A DNA stretch of 64,000 nt, from positions 25,937-89,936 of the forward strand of contig DASSKL010000060.1 in assembly GCA_035690485.1 (NCBI GenBank). The letters are read 5' to 3'. The notes beneath the pieces were generated by a model. The model was not told where the DNA came from. It saw only the letters and a list, made by a program, of their open reading frames with translations, and did not search any database. The stretch's first letter is position 1, and every line of letters starts with the position of its first letter. Shown here one piece after another: positions 44,324-53,856 of the stretch. This stretch comes from Mycobacteriales bacterium. GTDB lineage: Bacteria; Actinomycetota; Actinomycetes; JAFAQI01; DASSKL01. A program made the translations under genes and the position numbers.

Positions 44324-44894
44324 TGCCCTCGTCGACGCGCTCGACGAGGGTCATCGCAGGCTGCGCGAGCTGCTCGTCGCGATCGGCGAGCTGCCACGGG
44401 ACTCGGTGCACATCGACGGCGCGCAGATGCGTCAGCGGCAGATCCTGCTTCGCCGGCTGCGCCGCGAGTTCGTCGCGCTGGCGACGCTGAAGGAGCGATC
44501 GCTCTGGCCGGCCGTCCGCCGCCATCTCGTGAGCGGCGACGACCTCGTCGCTCGCGCGATCCGGCAGAAGCGGTACGTCGAGCTGCTGATGGACAAGCTG
44601 CGATGGTTCGCCCATCGCGACCCGCGGGTCGACGACCTGCTGGCGCGGCTGCTCACCTGCGCCCGGGAGCACCTGGACTTCGAGAACGCCCTGTTCGAAC
44701 GGCTGTCCACCGAGCTGCCCGACGAGGAACGGCAGCGGATCGCCGAGCAGTTGCGCCACCCACCGGCGCTGCTGCCGACCCGGCCGCACCCCGACCTGCC
44801 GACGGCACCGTGGGCGGCCCGGCTGTTCGGGCCCGTCGCCGCCGCCGTCGACCGGGTCCACGACCGGCTGCAGACGGCCCCGAACGGGCTCTGA
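44316..44894 (+). CDS. Hemerythrin-like (HHE) domain protein
   Basis: A 192-residue helical protein with the HHE-type spacing of H13 (EGHRRLREL), E60/H69 (ERSLWPAVRRHL) and HLDFENALFERL near residue 130. HHE domains bind a di-iron centre and sense or bind O2/NO. The C-terminal 50 residues are Pro-rich and may be a linker. GTG start overlapping the SDR stop; probably same transcript. Whether iron is actually bound cannot be judged from sequence. Confidence 0.75.
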   Translation: MTDALVDALDEGHRRLRELLVAIGELPRDSVHIDGAQMRQRQILLRRLRREFVALATLKERSLWPAVRRHLVSGDDLVARAIRQKRYVELLMDKLRWFAHRDPRVDDLLARLLTCAREHLDFENALFERLSTELPDEERQRIAEQLRHPPALLPTRPHPDLPTAPWAARLFGPVAAAVDRVHDRLQTAPNGL

Positions 44895-44943
44895 GCCGCG
44901 CGCCGTTCAACGCCGCCTGGGCGGGCGGGTCTGCCGCGGAGTC

Positions 44944-46788
44944 TCAGCGCAGCGGGAATCCGACGAGAGCGGCCAGCCCCACCACTCCGGCGGCCAGCCA
45001 GGCGACGTAGTCGCCGACGTGGCCGGAGTGCACGCTGCGTACCACCCGCAGCGGGGGTTCGGCGTAGCGGAGAACCCCACGCAGCAGCGTCGGCAACCGG
45101 TGCCCGTAGATGGCGAGCAGCGCGAAGGCGACGGCCAGCACCGCCGACAGCGCGGCGAGCCCGACACCCAGCCAGGTCCAGTGCGCCTCGGGGACCGGCG
45201 GCGGGGGGTGGACGGCCATCCCGTGCAGCGCCTGCCCGACGTAGGAAACGCGGTCGGTGAACTGCCCGGCGGCCTTCGACACCGCCGCCGCGATCCCGGG
45301 CACACATCCGGTCGCGAGGGCCATCGACAACAGGGTGACGATCGCGGCCACCATCGTGATCGGGACCGTGTCGAGCGTCACGTCGCCTACGGTTTCGGTG
45401 CCCTCCTCCTCGCCGCTGGTCGAGACGTCCTGGTCGATCTGGTGCGGTTTCGGGCCGAGGCCGAAGTAGATGCGCAGCCCGGCCCGCAGCACCGCGCCGC
45501 CGGTGATCGCCGACACGAGCACGAACATCGCGGGCGCCCAGGCGTAGCCCGACGTGGCGACCGCCTCCTCCGCGATCGACTTGCCGAGGGCCGTCCCGAA
45601 GGGTGGCATCGCGGCCAGCGCCAGGGCGCCCAGCACGAACAGCCACGGCATCAGCCGGGCGTCGCGGCCCCGGCCGTAGAGCTGGCGCTCGTCCACGCTG
45701 CCGTAACGGTTCAGCAGCACGCCCGCGAGCAGGAACAGGGCGGACTTCACGCCGGCATGCCCTGCGACGTACAGCATCGCGCCGGTCGTGCCGGCGGTGT
45801 CGAGGGTCGACATCGCCATCAGGAACAGGCCGACGTGCGCGATGGTGGAGTAGGCCAACATGCGCTTGATGTGGCGTTGCGAGAAGCACATGATCGCGCC
45901 CACGGCTGCGGTCAGCGCACCGAAGACGATGAAGGTCTGGCGGATGTCCGATGCCGGCAGCGTGTCGCTGAAGACCACCCAGTAGAGCCGGAAGACGCCG
46001 TAGACACCGAGCTCGACCATGACGCCGGAGAAGAGCACGCACACCGGCGCCGGCGCGACCGCGTGTGCGTCGGCCAGCCAGAAGTGGAGCGGCACCATCG
46101 CCGCCTTCACCAGGAAGCCGGTCACGACGAGCACGAAGCCCGCGACGACGAGGATGTCGGGTCGTCGGTGCGACAGGCTCTCCGACAGCTGGGGCAGGCC
46201 GAGCTCGCTGGTGCGGCTGTAGAGCAGGCCGATGCCCATCAGCGACAGGTAGGCGCCGAGCGAGTTGATGATGCCGAAGTTCAGCCCGCCCTGGACGGCT
46301 GATGGCTCCTCGATCCTGAACCCCGTCAACGCATAGGCCGCTGCGCCCATGAGCTCGAAGAAGACGAACATGTTGAACAGGTCACCGGTCAGCGCGAACC
46401 CGACCATGCCGGTCAGGAAGAGCAGCATGAGCACGTGGTAGTGCGCGGCGGCGTCCTCGAAGTAGCGCCAGCTGTAGACGAGCGCGATCGTCATCAGCGC
46501 CGCGGCGAGCAGTCCGAGGCCGGCGTTGAGCGGGCCGGCGATGAGGACGATGCCGACGCTGAAGCCGTGGGACGGCTGCCGCCCGCCCGCCCAGGTCACG
46601 ACCCGGCCGCCGGCGGAGGCGGTCATCAGGGCTGCGCAGATGCCGGCGACGCCGGCGGTGGTGAGCGTGGCGATGCCGTCGCGGACCTGGTGCGGAAGGA
46701 ACTTGCCGATCGCGACAAGGATGCAGGCCACCGTGATCGGCAGCGCGATGGCCAGCGGCGCGAGGTCGCCGGCGGGGACGTCGGGCAC
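44944..46788 (-). CDS. mnhD: Mrp cation/proton antiporter subunit D (NuoN/MnhD-like)
   Basis: A 614-residue membrane protein with about 14-15 helices and the NADH-quinone-oxidoreductase M/N/L core: [42 protein letters not shown] and the lysine-bearing segment [18 protein letters not shown]. Subunit D is a proton- or ion-translocating part of the Mrp complex that exchanges Na+ or K+ for H+. Last gene of the operon. Its C-terminus is longer than usual and has extra helices. Confidence 0.93.
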   Translation of the reverse strand: MPDVPAGDLAPLAIALPITVACILVAIGKFLPHQVRDGIATLTTAGVAGICAALMTASAGGRVVTWAGGRQPSHGFSVGIVLIAGPLNAGLGLLAAALMTIALVYSWRYFEDAAAHYHVLMLLFLTGMVGFALTGDLFNMFVFFELMGAAAYALTGFRIEEPSAVQGGLNFGIINSLGAYLSLMGIGLLYSRTSELGLPQLSESLSHRRPDILVVAGFVLVVTGFLVKAAMVPLHFWLADAHAVAPAPVCVLFSGVMVELGVYGVFRLYWVVFSDTLPASDIRQTFIVFGALTAAVGAIMCFSQRHIKRMLAYSTIAHVGLFLMAMSTLDTAGTTGAMLYVAGHAGVKSALFLLAGVLLNRYGSVDERQLYGRGRDARLMPWLFVLGALALAAMPPFGTALGKSIAEEAVATSGYAWAPAMFVLVSAITGGAVLRAGLRIYFGLGPKPHQIDQDVSTSGEEEGTETVGDVTLDTVPITMVAAIVTLLSMALATGCVPGIAAAVSKAAGQFTDRVSYVGQALHGMAVHPPPPVPEAHWTWLGVGLAALSAVLAVAFALLAIYGHRLPTLLRGVLRYAEPPLRVVRSVHSGHVGDYVAWLAAGVVGLAALVGFPLR

Positions 46789-46789
46789 G

Positions 46790-47137
46790 TCAGCCCTTCA
46801 GCTCGGCGAGCTCGTCGGGGTCGACGGTCCCCTGCCGCTTGCCGATCTGGATCGACAGCGCCAGGAGCAGGGCGGTGACGACGGCCGACACGACGATGTC
46901 GGTCAGCGTCATCGCCTGCACCACGGGGTCGACCACCTTCGTCGTCGGGGACTCGGTCGAGCCGAAGACCGGTGCGGTCGCGCCGTTCTGGTAGCCGACC
47001 GCGAGCAGCAGCACGTAGGTGCCGGCCTGCGCGACCGACAGCGACACGGTCGCGTGGACGAGGTCGCGGCTGCGCACGATGCCCCACATCCCGGCGAGCA
47101 TCAGCCAGCCCGAGACGAAGTAGGCGTAGTAGGTCAC
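46790..47137 (-). CDS. mnhC: Mrp antiporter subunit C (NuoK-like)
   Basis: A 115-residue protein with three helices, homologous to Nuo[21 protein letters not shown] is the family-typical second half. The ATG overlaps the MnhB stop (4 bp), and MnhD starts one base after the stop. It forms the C subunit of the Mrp antiporter. Confidence 0.92.
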   Translation of the reverse strand: MTYYAYFVSGWLMLAGMWGIVRSRDLVHATVSLSVAQAGTYVLLLAVGYQNGATAPVFGSTESPTTKVVDPVVQAMTLTDIVVSAVVTALLLALSIQIGKRQGTVDPDELAELKG

Positions 47138-47913
47138 CGGTCACCGCCGCGGTCCACGGTGCCCTGCGGCGAGGCCCCGCCGCGGATCGCCAGTGCCTGC
47201 TTGAAGAACGCCGCCAGCAGCACGATGAAGCTGGACGCGACCTCGAGCCCGACGAGCACGTTGAGCAGCGGCACGGTGCCTGCAGACAGCAGGTGGCCGA
47301 AGGCGCTCGAGTCGCCCTGCGGGATGACGTTGGCGAGGAACGCTCCGGCGACGATCATCCCCGCCATCGCGAGAATCGCGAACGCTGCGGCACCGACCGC
47401 CTCGCCGACCTCGAAGACGTGCTCCGGCCGCAGCCGCTCCAGCGCCGGGTAGTTGCCGGCCAGGTAGACGAGGTGGATCCCGGTGGCAAGGATCACGCCA
47501 CCCTGGAAGCCGCCGCCCGGTGTCAGATGGCCGTGGATGACCACGTCCATCCCGATCAGCATCGTGACCGCGAGCATGAGGTAGCCCATGAGCCGCGTGC
47601 CTTCGAGCACCCGGCCGGGCTGTAGCTTGCGCTTCTCGTCCTCCTCCTTCGACGGGCGCAGCAGCGCGGCGGCGCCGACCACCGAGACGAGCAGGATCAC
47701 CTCCTCACCGAGCGTGTCGAGACCGCGCTGGTCGAACGTCACCGACTCGACGACGTTGGCGGTCACGTGCTTCACCGAGGCGGCGACCGCGTGGTCTCGG
47801 TAGAAATGTGACTTCTGCCCGAACCCCGGCATGGCGAGGAACGCCATCGCCATGAGCACGCCGAGACACCCGGCGGAGACGAGGAACAGCATCATGCGGT
47901 AACGACGGGTCAT
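47134..47913 (-). CDS. mnhB: Mrp antiporter subunit B with fused MbhE-like N-terminus
   Basis: A 259-residue protein. The C-terminal MnhB domain is seen in the GHLTPGGGFQGGVILATGI region; the first 90 residues hold a signal-like helix and TFDQRGLDTLGEEVILLVSV, which is typical of the MrpA C-terminal/MbhE piece. So the gene looks like a fusion of MbhE and MnhB, compensating for the missing MrpA. It precedes mnhC in the same operon. Confidence 0.88.
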   Translation of the reverse strand: MTRRYRMMLFLVSAGCLGVLMAMAFLAMPGFGQKSHFYRDHAVAASVKHVTANVVESVTFDQRGLDTLGEEVILLVSVVGAAALLRPSKEEDEKRKLQPGRVLEGTRLMGYLMLAVTMLIGMDVVIHGHLTPGGGFQGGVILATGIHLVYLAGNYPALERLRPEHVFEVGEAVGAAAFAILAMAGMIVAGAFLANVIPQGDSSAFGHLLSAGTVPLLNVLVGLEVASSFIVLLAAFFKQALAIRGGASPQGTVDRGGDR

Positions 47914-47922
47914 GTGCGTGCC

Positions 47923-48171
47923 TCAGCGCCCGCCGCGCATGGTGCGGATGGTCAGCATCACCAGCAGAGGCACGATCGCCGCACCCACGCCGATCTCGCT
48001 GAGCGCCACGTCGGGCGCCTGGAGCACGAGGAAGAGCAGCGAGAGCAGTACGCCGAACACCGACAGCGTGACCGCCTGCCGCTCGGGCGCGTCGGTCATG
48101 ATGACCGTCGTGCCGGCGAGTGCCACCAGCGTCAGTGCCAGGGCGATGACGACGTCGCCGCCGCCGGTCAC
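47923..48171 (-). CDS. DUF4040 subunit of Mrp antiporter (MbhD/MrpA-C-like)
   Basis: An 82-residue protein with three helices; DVALSEIGVGAAIVPLLVML is the DUF4040 core with the acidic residues (D, E) thought to lie on the ion path. In larger Mrp complexes this domain is the C-terminal part of MrpA. Here it stands alone, overlapping mnhG by 4 bp (GTG/TGA). Confidence 0.88.
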   Translation of the reverse strand: MTGGGDVVIALALTLVALAGTTVIMTDAPERQAVTLSVFGVLLSLLFLVLQAPDVALSEIGVGAAIVPLLVMLTIRTMRGGR

Positions 48172-48476
48172 TCGGGTGACTCCTTGGGGATGATCCCCTC
48201 TCGCTGCGCGGCCGCCCGGCCGGTGGCCGCCTCGAGCTGCGGGCCGGTGATGCCCAGCAGGAAGACGATGAAGACGATCATCGCCGTGGTGAGGCCCAGG
48301 CCGTTGTCGATCGCGAGTGACAGGCCGATGAGCGGGGCGGCCAGCGACGTCACGGGGGTGATGAAGTGCAGCCGGGTGTAGAAGTCGTCGACGACCAGCG
48401 CCCCGAGACACGACAGCACCGCGACGGCCACTCCGGCGAACAGCAGCACCTGGATCAGCAGCGACTCGACACTCAT
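48168..48476 (-). CDS. mnhG: Mrp antiporter subunit G
   Basis: A 102-residue protein with three helices; DDFYTRLHFITPVTSLAAPL matches the conserved family segment of MnhG/PhaG. Overlaps mnhF by 4 bp upstream and the DUF4040 gene downstream. Confidence 0.92.
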   Translation of the reverse strand: MSVESLLIQVLLFAGVAVAVLSCLGALVVDDFYTRLHFITPVTSLAAPLIGLSLAIDNGLGLTTAMIVFIVFLLGITGPQLEAATGRAAAQREGIIPKESPE

Positions 48477-48727
48477 GACGGCGGCCCCAGGAGGCGGGTG
48501 TAGACGAGGGTCCCGGCGAACGACATGAGGGCCAGGACGAGGGGGGCGATCAGGTAGGACGACTGCTCCACGGCCTGCGACAGCAGCAGCATGGCCACCG
48601 TCGTGACGGCGCCCGCGAGCTCGAGGCCGATCAGCCGGTGCACGGAGCTGCCGCGCGAACCGAGGATCAGCGCGGGCGCGAGCCCTCCCGCCAAGAGCAC
48701 GGCGGTCGCGGCCAGCCAGGGGTTCAC
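48473..48727 (-). CDS. mnhF: Mrp antiporter subunit F
   Basis: An 84-residue, three-helix protein; RGSSVHRLIGLELAGAVTTV is the conserved family block of MnhF/PhaF. Overlaps mnhE and mnhG by 4 bp each, so it is part of the same polycistronic unit. Confidence 0.9.
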   Translation of the reverse strand: MNPWLAATAVLLAGGLAPALILGSRGSSVHRLIGLELAGAVTTVAMLLLSQAVEQSSYLIAPLVLALMSFAGTLVYTRLLGPPS

Positions 48728-49215
48728 CGCGCCACCGTCCGCTGCAGGTCGGGCGGGCCGCCGACGATCTGGTGGAGCACCAGCGCCTCGCGCTCGGGCC
48801 GGCTGTCCATCACGAAGGAGCCCGGCGTCGTGGACACCGTCACCATCGCGAGCGCCGCGTGCGCCGACGCCCGGGCCGGGTCGTCGTGGTGTTGCAGCCG
48901 CAGCTCGCTCAGCTCACCCTCGAACGGCCGCCGGGTCACGGTGTGCGCGAGCACCGTGGCGAGCAGGCGCGCGGTGTCGGCGAGGATCGAGAACGGCAGC
49001 ACGAGCAACCAGCGCAGCCAGCGCCAGTCGGGCCGCCAGGCGGCTTCGACCGTGCGCCGGACCTTGGGCATGAGCAACGCGCACGGCAGAGCGGCGGCCG
49101 CGGAGATGTAGAGCTCCATCGGCGGCGCGGATGACAGCGTGACCACCCACACGCCGACCATGAGCGCCCACCAGACAACGACCTCCACGAGGCCTGCCAG
49201 CGTCCGCCGCGTCAT
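48724..49215 (-). CDS. mnhE: Mrp antiporter subunit E
   Basis: A 163-residue protein, first gene of the operon. It has two helices near the N-terminus and a cytoplasmic end; SILADTARLLATVLAHTVTR and VTVSTTPGSFVMD match the family. MnhE is needed for assembly of the Mrp complex. The ATG at 49215 is chosen; the longer frame upstream lacks conservation and overlaps the region facing the formate dehydrogenase promoter. Confidence 0.9.
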   Translation of the reverse strand: MTRRTLAGLVEVVVWWALMVGVWVVTLSSAPPMELYISAAAALPCALLMPKVRRTVEAAWRPDWRWLRWLLVLPFSILADTARLLATVLAHTVTRRPFEGELSELRLQHHDDPARASAHAALAMVTVSTTPGSFVMDSRPEREALVLHQIVGGPPDLQRTVAR

Positions 49216-49344
49216 CGTGGACCTCCCGGGCGGCGTCTCCCCGGCCGGTCTCGGGGACAAACTCCCGGGGGTGCGGTGGCGTGGTTGCCGGCGGGGAGAC
49301 GGGGTACGCGCCCGGCGTACAGCCCTGTCCGGACGGAGGTCGCC

Positions 49345-49716
49345 GTGCCCACGCGGGAGCAGGTCCGCCGGTTGCTGGACACCGGCATCGGTTATGAGTC
49401 GGCGGCCCGGCGGCTTTCGCTGCACCCGGGACTGGCCTACCTGATCGCGACCGGCGTGCCGGCCGACGGCGGTGACACGCTCACCGAGGAGGAGCGCTCC
49501 GCGCCGTACATGATGGGCGGCAGCCAGCGGCTGGTGAACCAGCCGCCGCAGAAACCCACGACCAACGACGAGGTCGAGCGCTGGATGCGTGCGCGTGCCG
49601 CTGCCGACGCTCAGATGCAGGCGGCAGCCCGTAGCCGTGCCGGCGAGGACGGCTCAGTCGAGCGCCTCGCAGCGCAGACAAGCAAGAGCTCCAGCGGGAA
49701 GGGAAGGCCACAGTGA
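49345..49716 (+). CDS. Formate-dehydrogenase-linked small protein with HTH-like N-terminus
   Basis: A 123-residue protein. The N-terminus TREQVRRLLDTGIGYESAAR and RLSLHPGLAYLIATGVPADG resembles a helix-turn-helix unit; the C-terminal half is Ala/Arg-rich and charged. GTG start with GGAGG upstream. Its stop overlaps the GTG of the formate dehydrogenase gene (GTGA), so it is translated with the enzyme. No known family name is recognised. A role in enzyme maturation or control is inferred from coupling only. Confidence 0.75.
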   Translation: MPTREQVRRLLDTGIGYESAARRLSLHPGLAYLIATGVPADGGDTLTEEERSAPYMMGGSQRLVNQPPQKPTTNDEVERWMRARAAADAQMQAAARSRAGEDGSVERLAAQTSKSSSGKGRPQ

Positions 49717-52700
49717 GCGTCCGCACCTGGATCGAGGGATGGCCGGTCGTCCGTCAGTTCGGCGGTGACGATCCGCTCGGTCGCGGCGCCGCCGTGAAGA
49801 GCAGGCGCAGTGCCGAGCTCACCCCGCGCACCGAGAGCGCCGCGAAGGTCGTCAAGTCGATCTGCCCCTACTGCGCCGTCGGCTGCGGGCAGAACGTCTA
49901 CGTCGAGGACGACCCCGAGACCGGCAAGGCGCAGGTCACGCAGATCGAGGGCGACCCCGACTCGCCGGTCAGCCGGGGACGGCTGTGCCCCAAGGGCGCC
50001 GCGAGCCTGCAGCTCACCACTGGATCGGCGCGGCTGCACACGGTGCTCTACCGCCGGCCCCACGCGACCGACTGGGAGGAGCTCGACCTCGACACGGCGA
50101 TGGACATGGTGGCCGATCGGGTCATCAAGTCCCGCCGCGAAGGGTGGCAGTGGGAGGTCGATGGCAAGCGGACGAGGCGCACGCTCGGGTTCGCCTCGCT
50201 GGGTGGCGCGACGCTCGACAACGAGGAGAACTACCTCATCAAGAAGCTGTTCACCGCGCTCGGCGCCGTGCAGATCGAGAACCAAGCCCGCATATGACAC
50301 AGCTCCACCGTCCCCAGTCTGGGGACGTCGTTCGGCCGCGGCGGGGCCACCACCTGCCAGCAGGAGCTGCAGAACAGCGACTGCATCGTCATCCAGGGCT
50401 CCAACATGGCCGAGTGCCATCCGGTGGGTTTCCAGTGGGTGATGGAGGCCAAGGCCCGGGGTGCCACCGTGATCCACGTCGACCCCCGCTACACCCGCAC
50501 GTCGGCACTCGCCGACATCCACGTGCCGCTGCGCGCGGGCAGTGACATCGCCTTCCTCGGCGGGATCATCAACTACGTCCTGGAGCGCGGCAAGGAGTTC
50601 CGCGACTACGTCGTCCACTACACCAATGCGGCGGTCATCCTGCGGGAGGACTTCCGCGACACGGAGGACCTCGACGGCGTCTTCTCCGGTCTCGACCGCG
50701 AGGAGCGCAGCTACGACTTCCACAGCTGGCAGTACGAAGGCCTCGAGGTGCAGGCCGCGTCCGGCCAGCGCGACCAGGAGTACGAGGACAAGGTCGGCAC
50801 CGACCACGCCAAGGGCGATTCGTTCGGCTCGGGCGGCGCGTCGATCGGCTCGGGCGAGCCGCAGCGCGACGAGACGTTGCAGCACCCTCGCTGCGTGTTC
50901 CAGGTGCTCAAGCGGCACTACGCGCGCTACACGCCGGAGATGGTCGAGGAGATCTGCGGCGTCCCCCAGGATCTGTTCCTGAAGGTCTGCCGGGCGCTCA
51001 CCGACAACTCCGACCGCGACCACACGTCGGCGTTCGTCTACGCAGTGGGCTGGACTCAGCACACGGTCGGCGTGCAGTACATCCGTGGCGCCGCGATCCT
51101 GCAGCTGCTGCTCGGCAACATCGGACGCCCCGGCGGCGGCATCATGGCGCTGCGCGGGCACGCGTCGATCCAGGGCTCCACCGACATCCCGACGCTGTTC
51201 AACCTGCTGCCCGGCTACATCCCGATGCCGCACTCCCACCGCGACGAGGACCTCGACAAGTTCATCGCGGCGGAGCGCACGGAGAAGGGCTACTGGGCGG
51301 AGATGCGGGCCTACATGGTGAGCCTGATGAAGTCCTACTGGGGCGCGGCGGCGACACCCGACAACGACTTCTGCTTCGACTACCTGCCGCGGATCTCCGG
51401 CAACCACAGCACCTACGAGACCGTGCTGGCGCAGATCGACGGCGTCTGCAAGGGCTACTTCCTGTACGGCGAGAACCCCGCGGTCGGGTCGGCCAACAAC
51501 AAGATGCAGCGCAAGGGCATGGCCAACCTCGACTGGCTCGTCGTTCGCGACTTCTCGCTCATCGAGAGCGCGACGTGGTGGAAGGACGGGCCGGAGATCG
51601 AGACCGGCGAGATGCGCACCGAGGACATCGCGACCGAGGTGTTCTTCTTCCCCGCCGCCGCGCACACCGAGAAGAACGGCTCGTTCACCAACACCCAGCG
51701 GATGCTGCAGTGGCACCACATGGCCAAGGAGCCCGATGGTGACGCGCGCAGCGATCTCTGGTTCACCTACCACCTCGGCCGCATCATCCGGGACAAGCTC
51801 GCCGGCTCGACCGACGAGATGGACCGGCCCGTGCTCGACGTCACGTGGGACTACCCGGTCGAGGGGTCGATCGACGAGCCGAGCGCGGAAGCGGTGCTCG
51901 CCGAGATCAACGGCTGGGACTCCGAGGGACGCCCGCTGTCGTCGTACGAGCAGCTGAACGAGGACGGCTCGACGGCTTGCGGCTGCTGGATCTACTGCGG
52001 GGTCTACACCGACGGGGTCAACCAGGCGGCGCGGCGCAAGCCGGGATCGGAGCAGAACTGGCTGGGTCCGGAGTGGGGCTGGGCGTGGCCGGCCAACCGC
52101 CGGGTCCTCTACAACCGCGCCTCGGCCGACCCCGACGGCAAGCCGTGGAGCGAGCGCAAGGCGCTGGTCTGGTGGGACGACGAGGAGTCGAAGTGGACCG
52201 GGCATGACGTCCCGGACTTCTCCGCGAGCAAGTCACCGTCGTACCGCCCGCCCGAAGGGGCGAGGGGGGCGGAGGCGCTCTCCGGCATCGACCCGTTCGT
52301 CATGCAGGCCGACGGCAAGGGCTGGCTGTTCGTGCCCGCGGGCCTGACCGACGGGCCGCTGCCGACGCACTACGAGCCGCAGGAGTCGCCGTTCAACAAC
52401 CCGCTCTACGGCCAGCAGCGCAACCCGGTGCGCCAGGTGCTGCAGAAGCGCAAGGACAACCGCTACCACCCGAGCGGCGGCTCTCCCGGCACCGACGTCT
52501 ACCCCTACGTGGTGACGACCTACCGGTTGACCGAGCACCACACCGCCGGCGGCATGTCGCGGTTCGTGCCCTACCTGTCGGAGCTGCAGCCGGAGATGTT
52601 CTGCGAGGTCAGCCCCGAGCTCGCCGAGGAGCGCGGGCTGGAGCACAACGGGTGGGCCACGATCGTCACGGCCCGCAACGCGATCGAGGCGCGGGTGATG

Positions 52701-52976
52701 GTCACCGCTCGGATGACGCCGCTGCGGGTGCAGGGCCGGGTCGTGCACCAGGTCGGGCTGCCCTACCACTGGGGCCCCAACGGCTACTCGACCGGCGACT
52801 CGGCCAACGAGCTCGCGCACCTGGCGCTCGACCCCAACGTGCACATCCAGGAGGTCAAGGCGCTGACCTGTGACATCCGTCCGGGCCGGCGGCCGCGGGG
52901 ACCGGCGAAGAACGACCTCGTGCTGCAGTACCAACGCCGCGCCGGCGTCGACGAGAACACCGGGACGGAGGTCTGA
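49713..52976 (+). CDS. fdhA: Selenocysteine-containing formate dehydrogenase, catalytic subunit
   Basis: A molybdopterin-bis-MGD oxidoreductase of 1087 residues when the in-frame TGA at 50295-50297 is read as selenocysteine (U195). The context NQARI-U-HSSTVPSLGTSFG is the active-site block in which formate dehydrogenases carry Sec or Cys. An N-terminal [4Fe-4S] site is formed by C51, C54, C58 and C92. After the TGA the frame stays open to 52976. A perfect stem-loop begins exactly 11 nt after the TGA, fitting a bacterial SECIS. Read plainly, it would be two orphan pieces (49713-50297 and the rest). No classical Tat signal is evident. It oxidises formate to CO2 (or the reverse) and passes electrons to the FeS subunit encoded next. 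Confidence 0.92.
50295..50327 (+). promoter_or_regulatory. UGA-Sec codon and bacterial SECIS-like hairpin
   Basis: TGA at 50295-50297, 11-nt spacer, then stem CGTCCCC (50309-50315), loop AGTCT (50316-50320), and GGGGACG (50321-50327), a perfect 7-bp stem. Spacing and a five-base loop ending GTCT are like the Escherichia coli fdhF/fdnG SECIS (loop GGTCT). This element would recruit SelB with Sec-tRNA to the UGA. Confidence 0.88.
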
Positions 52977-52977
52977 C

Positions 52978-53856
52978 GTGCGGCTGAGCAACGGCGAGAC
53001 GCTGAGCCAGGCGCTCTACGGCGACACCGACCCGGCCGGTGCCAGCGGCTACGGCGACCACCCGCCGCGGATGGGCTTCTTCACCGACACGTCCGTCTGC
53101 ATCGGCTGCAAGGCCTGCGAGGTCGCGTGCAAGGAGTGGAACCACGTCCCGGAGGATGGGCTGCTCTTCACCGGCATGTCCTACGACAACACCCAGGGCC
53201 TGGGTGCCGACACGTGGCGGCACGTCGCGTTCATCGAGCAGAGCAAGCCGCTGGCCGGTCAGATCGCCGGCGTGCAGCACGACTCAGACCAGCTGCGCTG
53301 GCTGATGTCCAGCGACGTCTGCAAGCACTGCACGCACGCCGCCTGCCTCGACGTCTGCCCGACCGGCTCGCTCTTCCGCACCGAGTTCGGCACCGTCGTC
53401 GTGCAGGAGGACATCTGCAACGGCTGCGGCTACTGCATCCCGGCCTGCCCCTACGGCGTCATCGACCAGCGCGAAGGCGACGGCCGGGCGTGGAAGTGCA
53501 CGATGTGCTACGACCGGCTGCAGATCGGTCAGGAGCCGGCCTGCGCGAAGACCTGCCCCACCGACTCGATCCAGTTCGGCCCGCTCGACGAGCTGCGCGA
53601 CCGCGCGCAGGTCCGGTTGCAGCAGCTGCACGACGCCGGGGTGGTCGACGCGCGGTTGTACGGCGAGGACCCGCACGACGGGGTTGGCGGCGACGGCGCG
53701 TTCTTCCTGCTGCTCGACGAGCCCGAGGTCTACGGCCTGCCGCCCGACCCGGTCGTCACGACCCGCGACCTGCCCGACATGTGGAAGCACGCCGCTGCCG
53801 CCGCCGCGACGCTGGCGTTGGCCGCGGCGGCATCCTTCATCGGAGGCCGGCGGTGA
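52978..53856 (+). CDS. fdhB: Formate dehydrogenase iron-sulfur subunit
   Basis: A 292-residue ferredoxin-type protein with four [4Fe-4S]-type clusters: CIGCKACEVACKEWN (about 41-55), CKHCTHAACLDVCPTGS, CNGCGYCIPACPYG, and CTMCYDRLQIG followed by CAKTCPT. A hydrophobic helix near the C-terminus (AAAAAATLALAAAASFIGG) anchors it to the membrane. It carries electrons from the Sec enzyme to the membrane subunit NrfD. GTG start directly after fdhA. Confidence 0.94.
   Translation: MRLSNGETLSQALYGDTDPAGASGYGDHPPRMGFFTDTSVCIGCKACEVACKEWNHVPEDGLLFTGMSYDNTQGLGADTWRHVAFIEQSKPLAGQIAGVQHDSDQLRWLMSSDVCKHCTHAACLDVCPTGSLFRTEFGTVVVQEDICNGCGYCIPACPYGVIDQREGDGRAWKCTMCYDRLQIGQEPACAKTCPTDSIQFGPLDELRDRAQVRLQQLHDAGVVDARLYGEDPHDGVGGDGAFFLLLDEPEVYGLPPDPVVTTRDLPDMWKHAAAAAATLALAAAASFIGGRR

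Noticed and set aside
50295..50297. TGA in fdhA as a nonsense mutation or sequencing error
   Set aside because: Position at the catalytic Sec/Cys site, intact frame after it and a hairpin at exact SECIS distance favour selenocysteine.
49611..52205. Minus-strand open frame of 864 codons opposite the formate dehydrogenase
   Set aside because: It is antisense to the well-supported FDH gene, has Arg/Val/Asp-rich random composition and no recognisable domain; long antisense frames are expected at this GC content.
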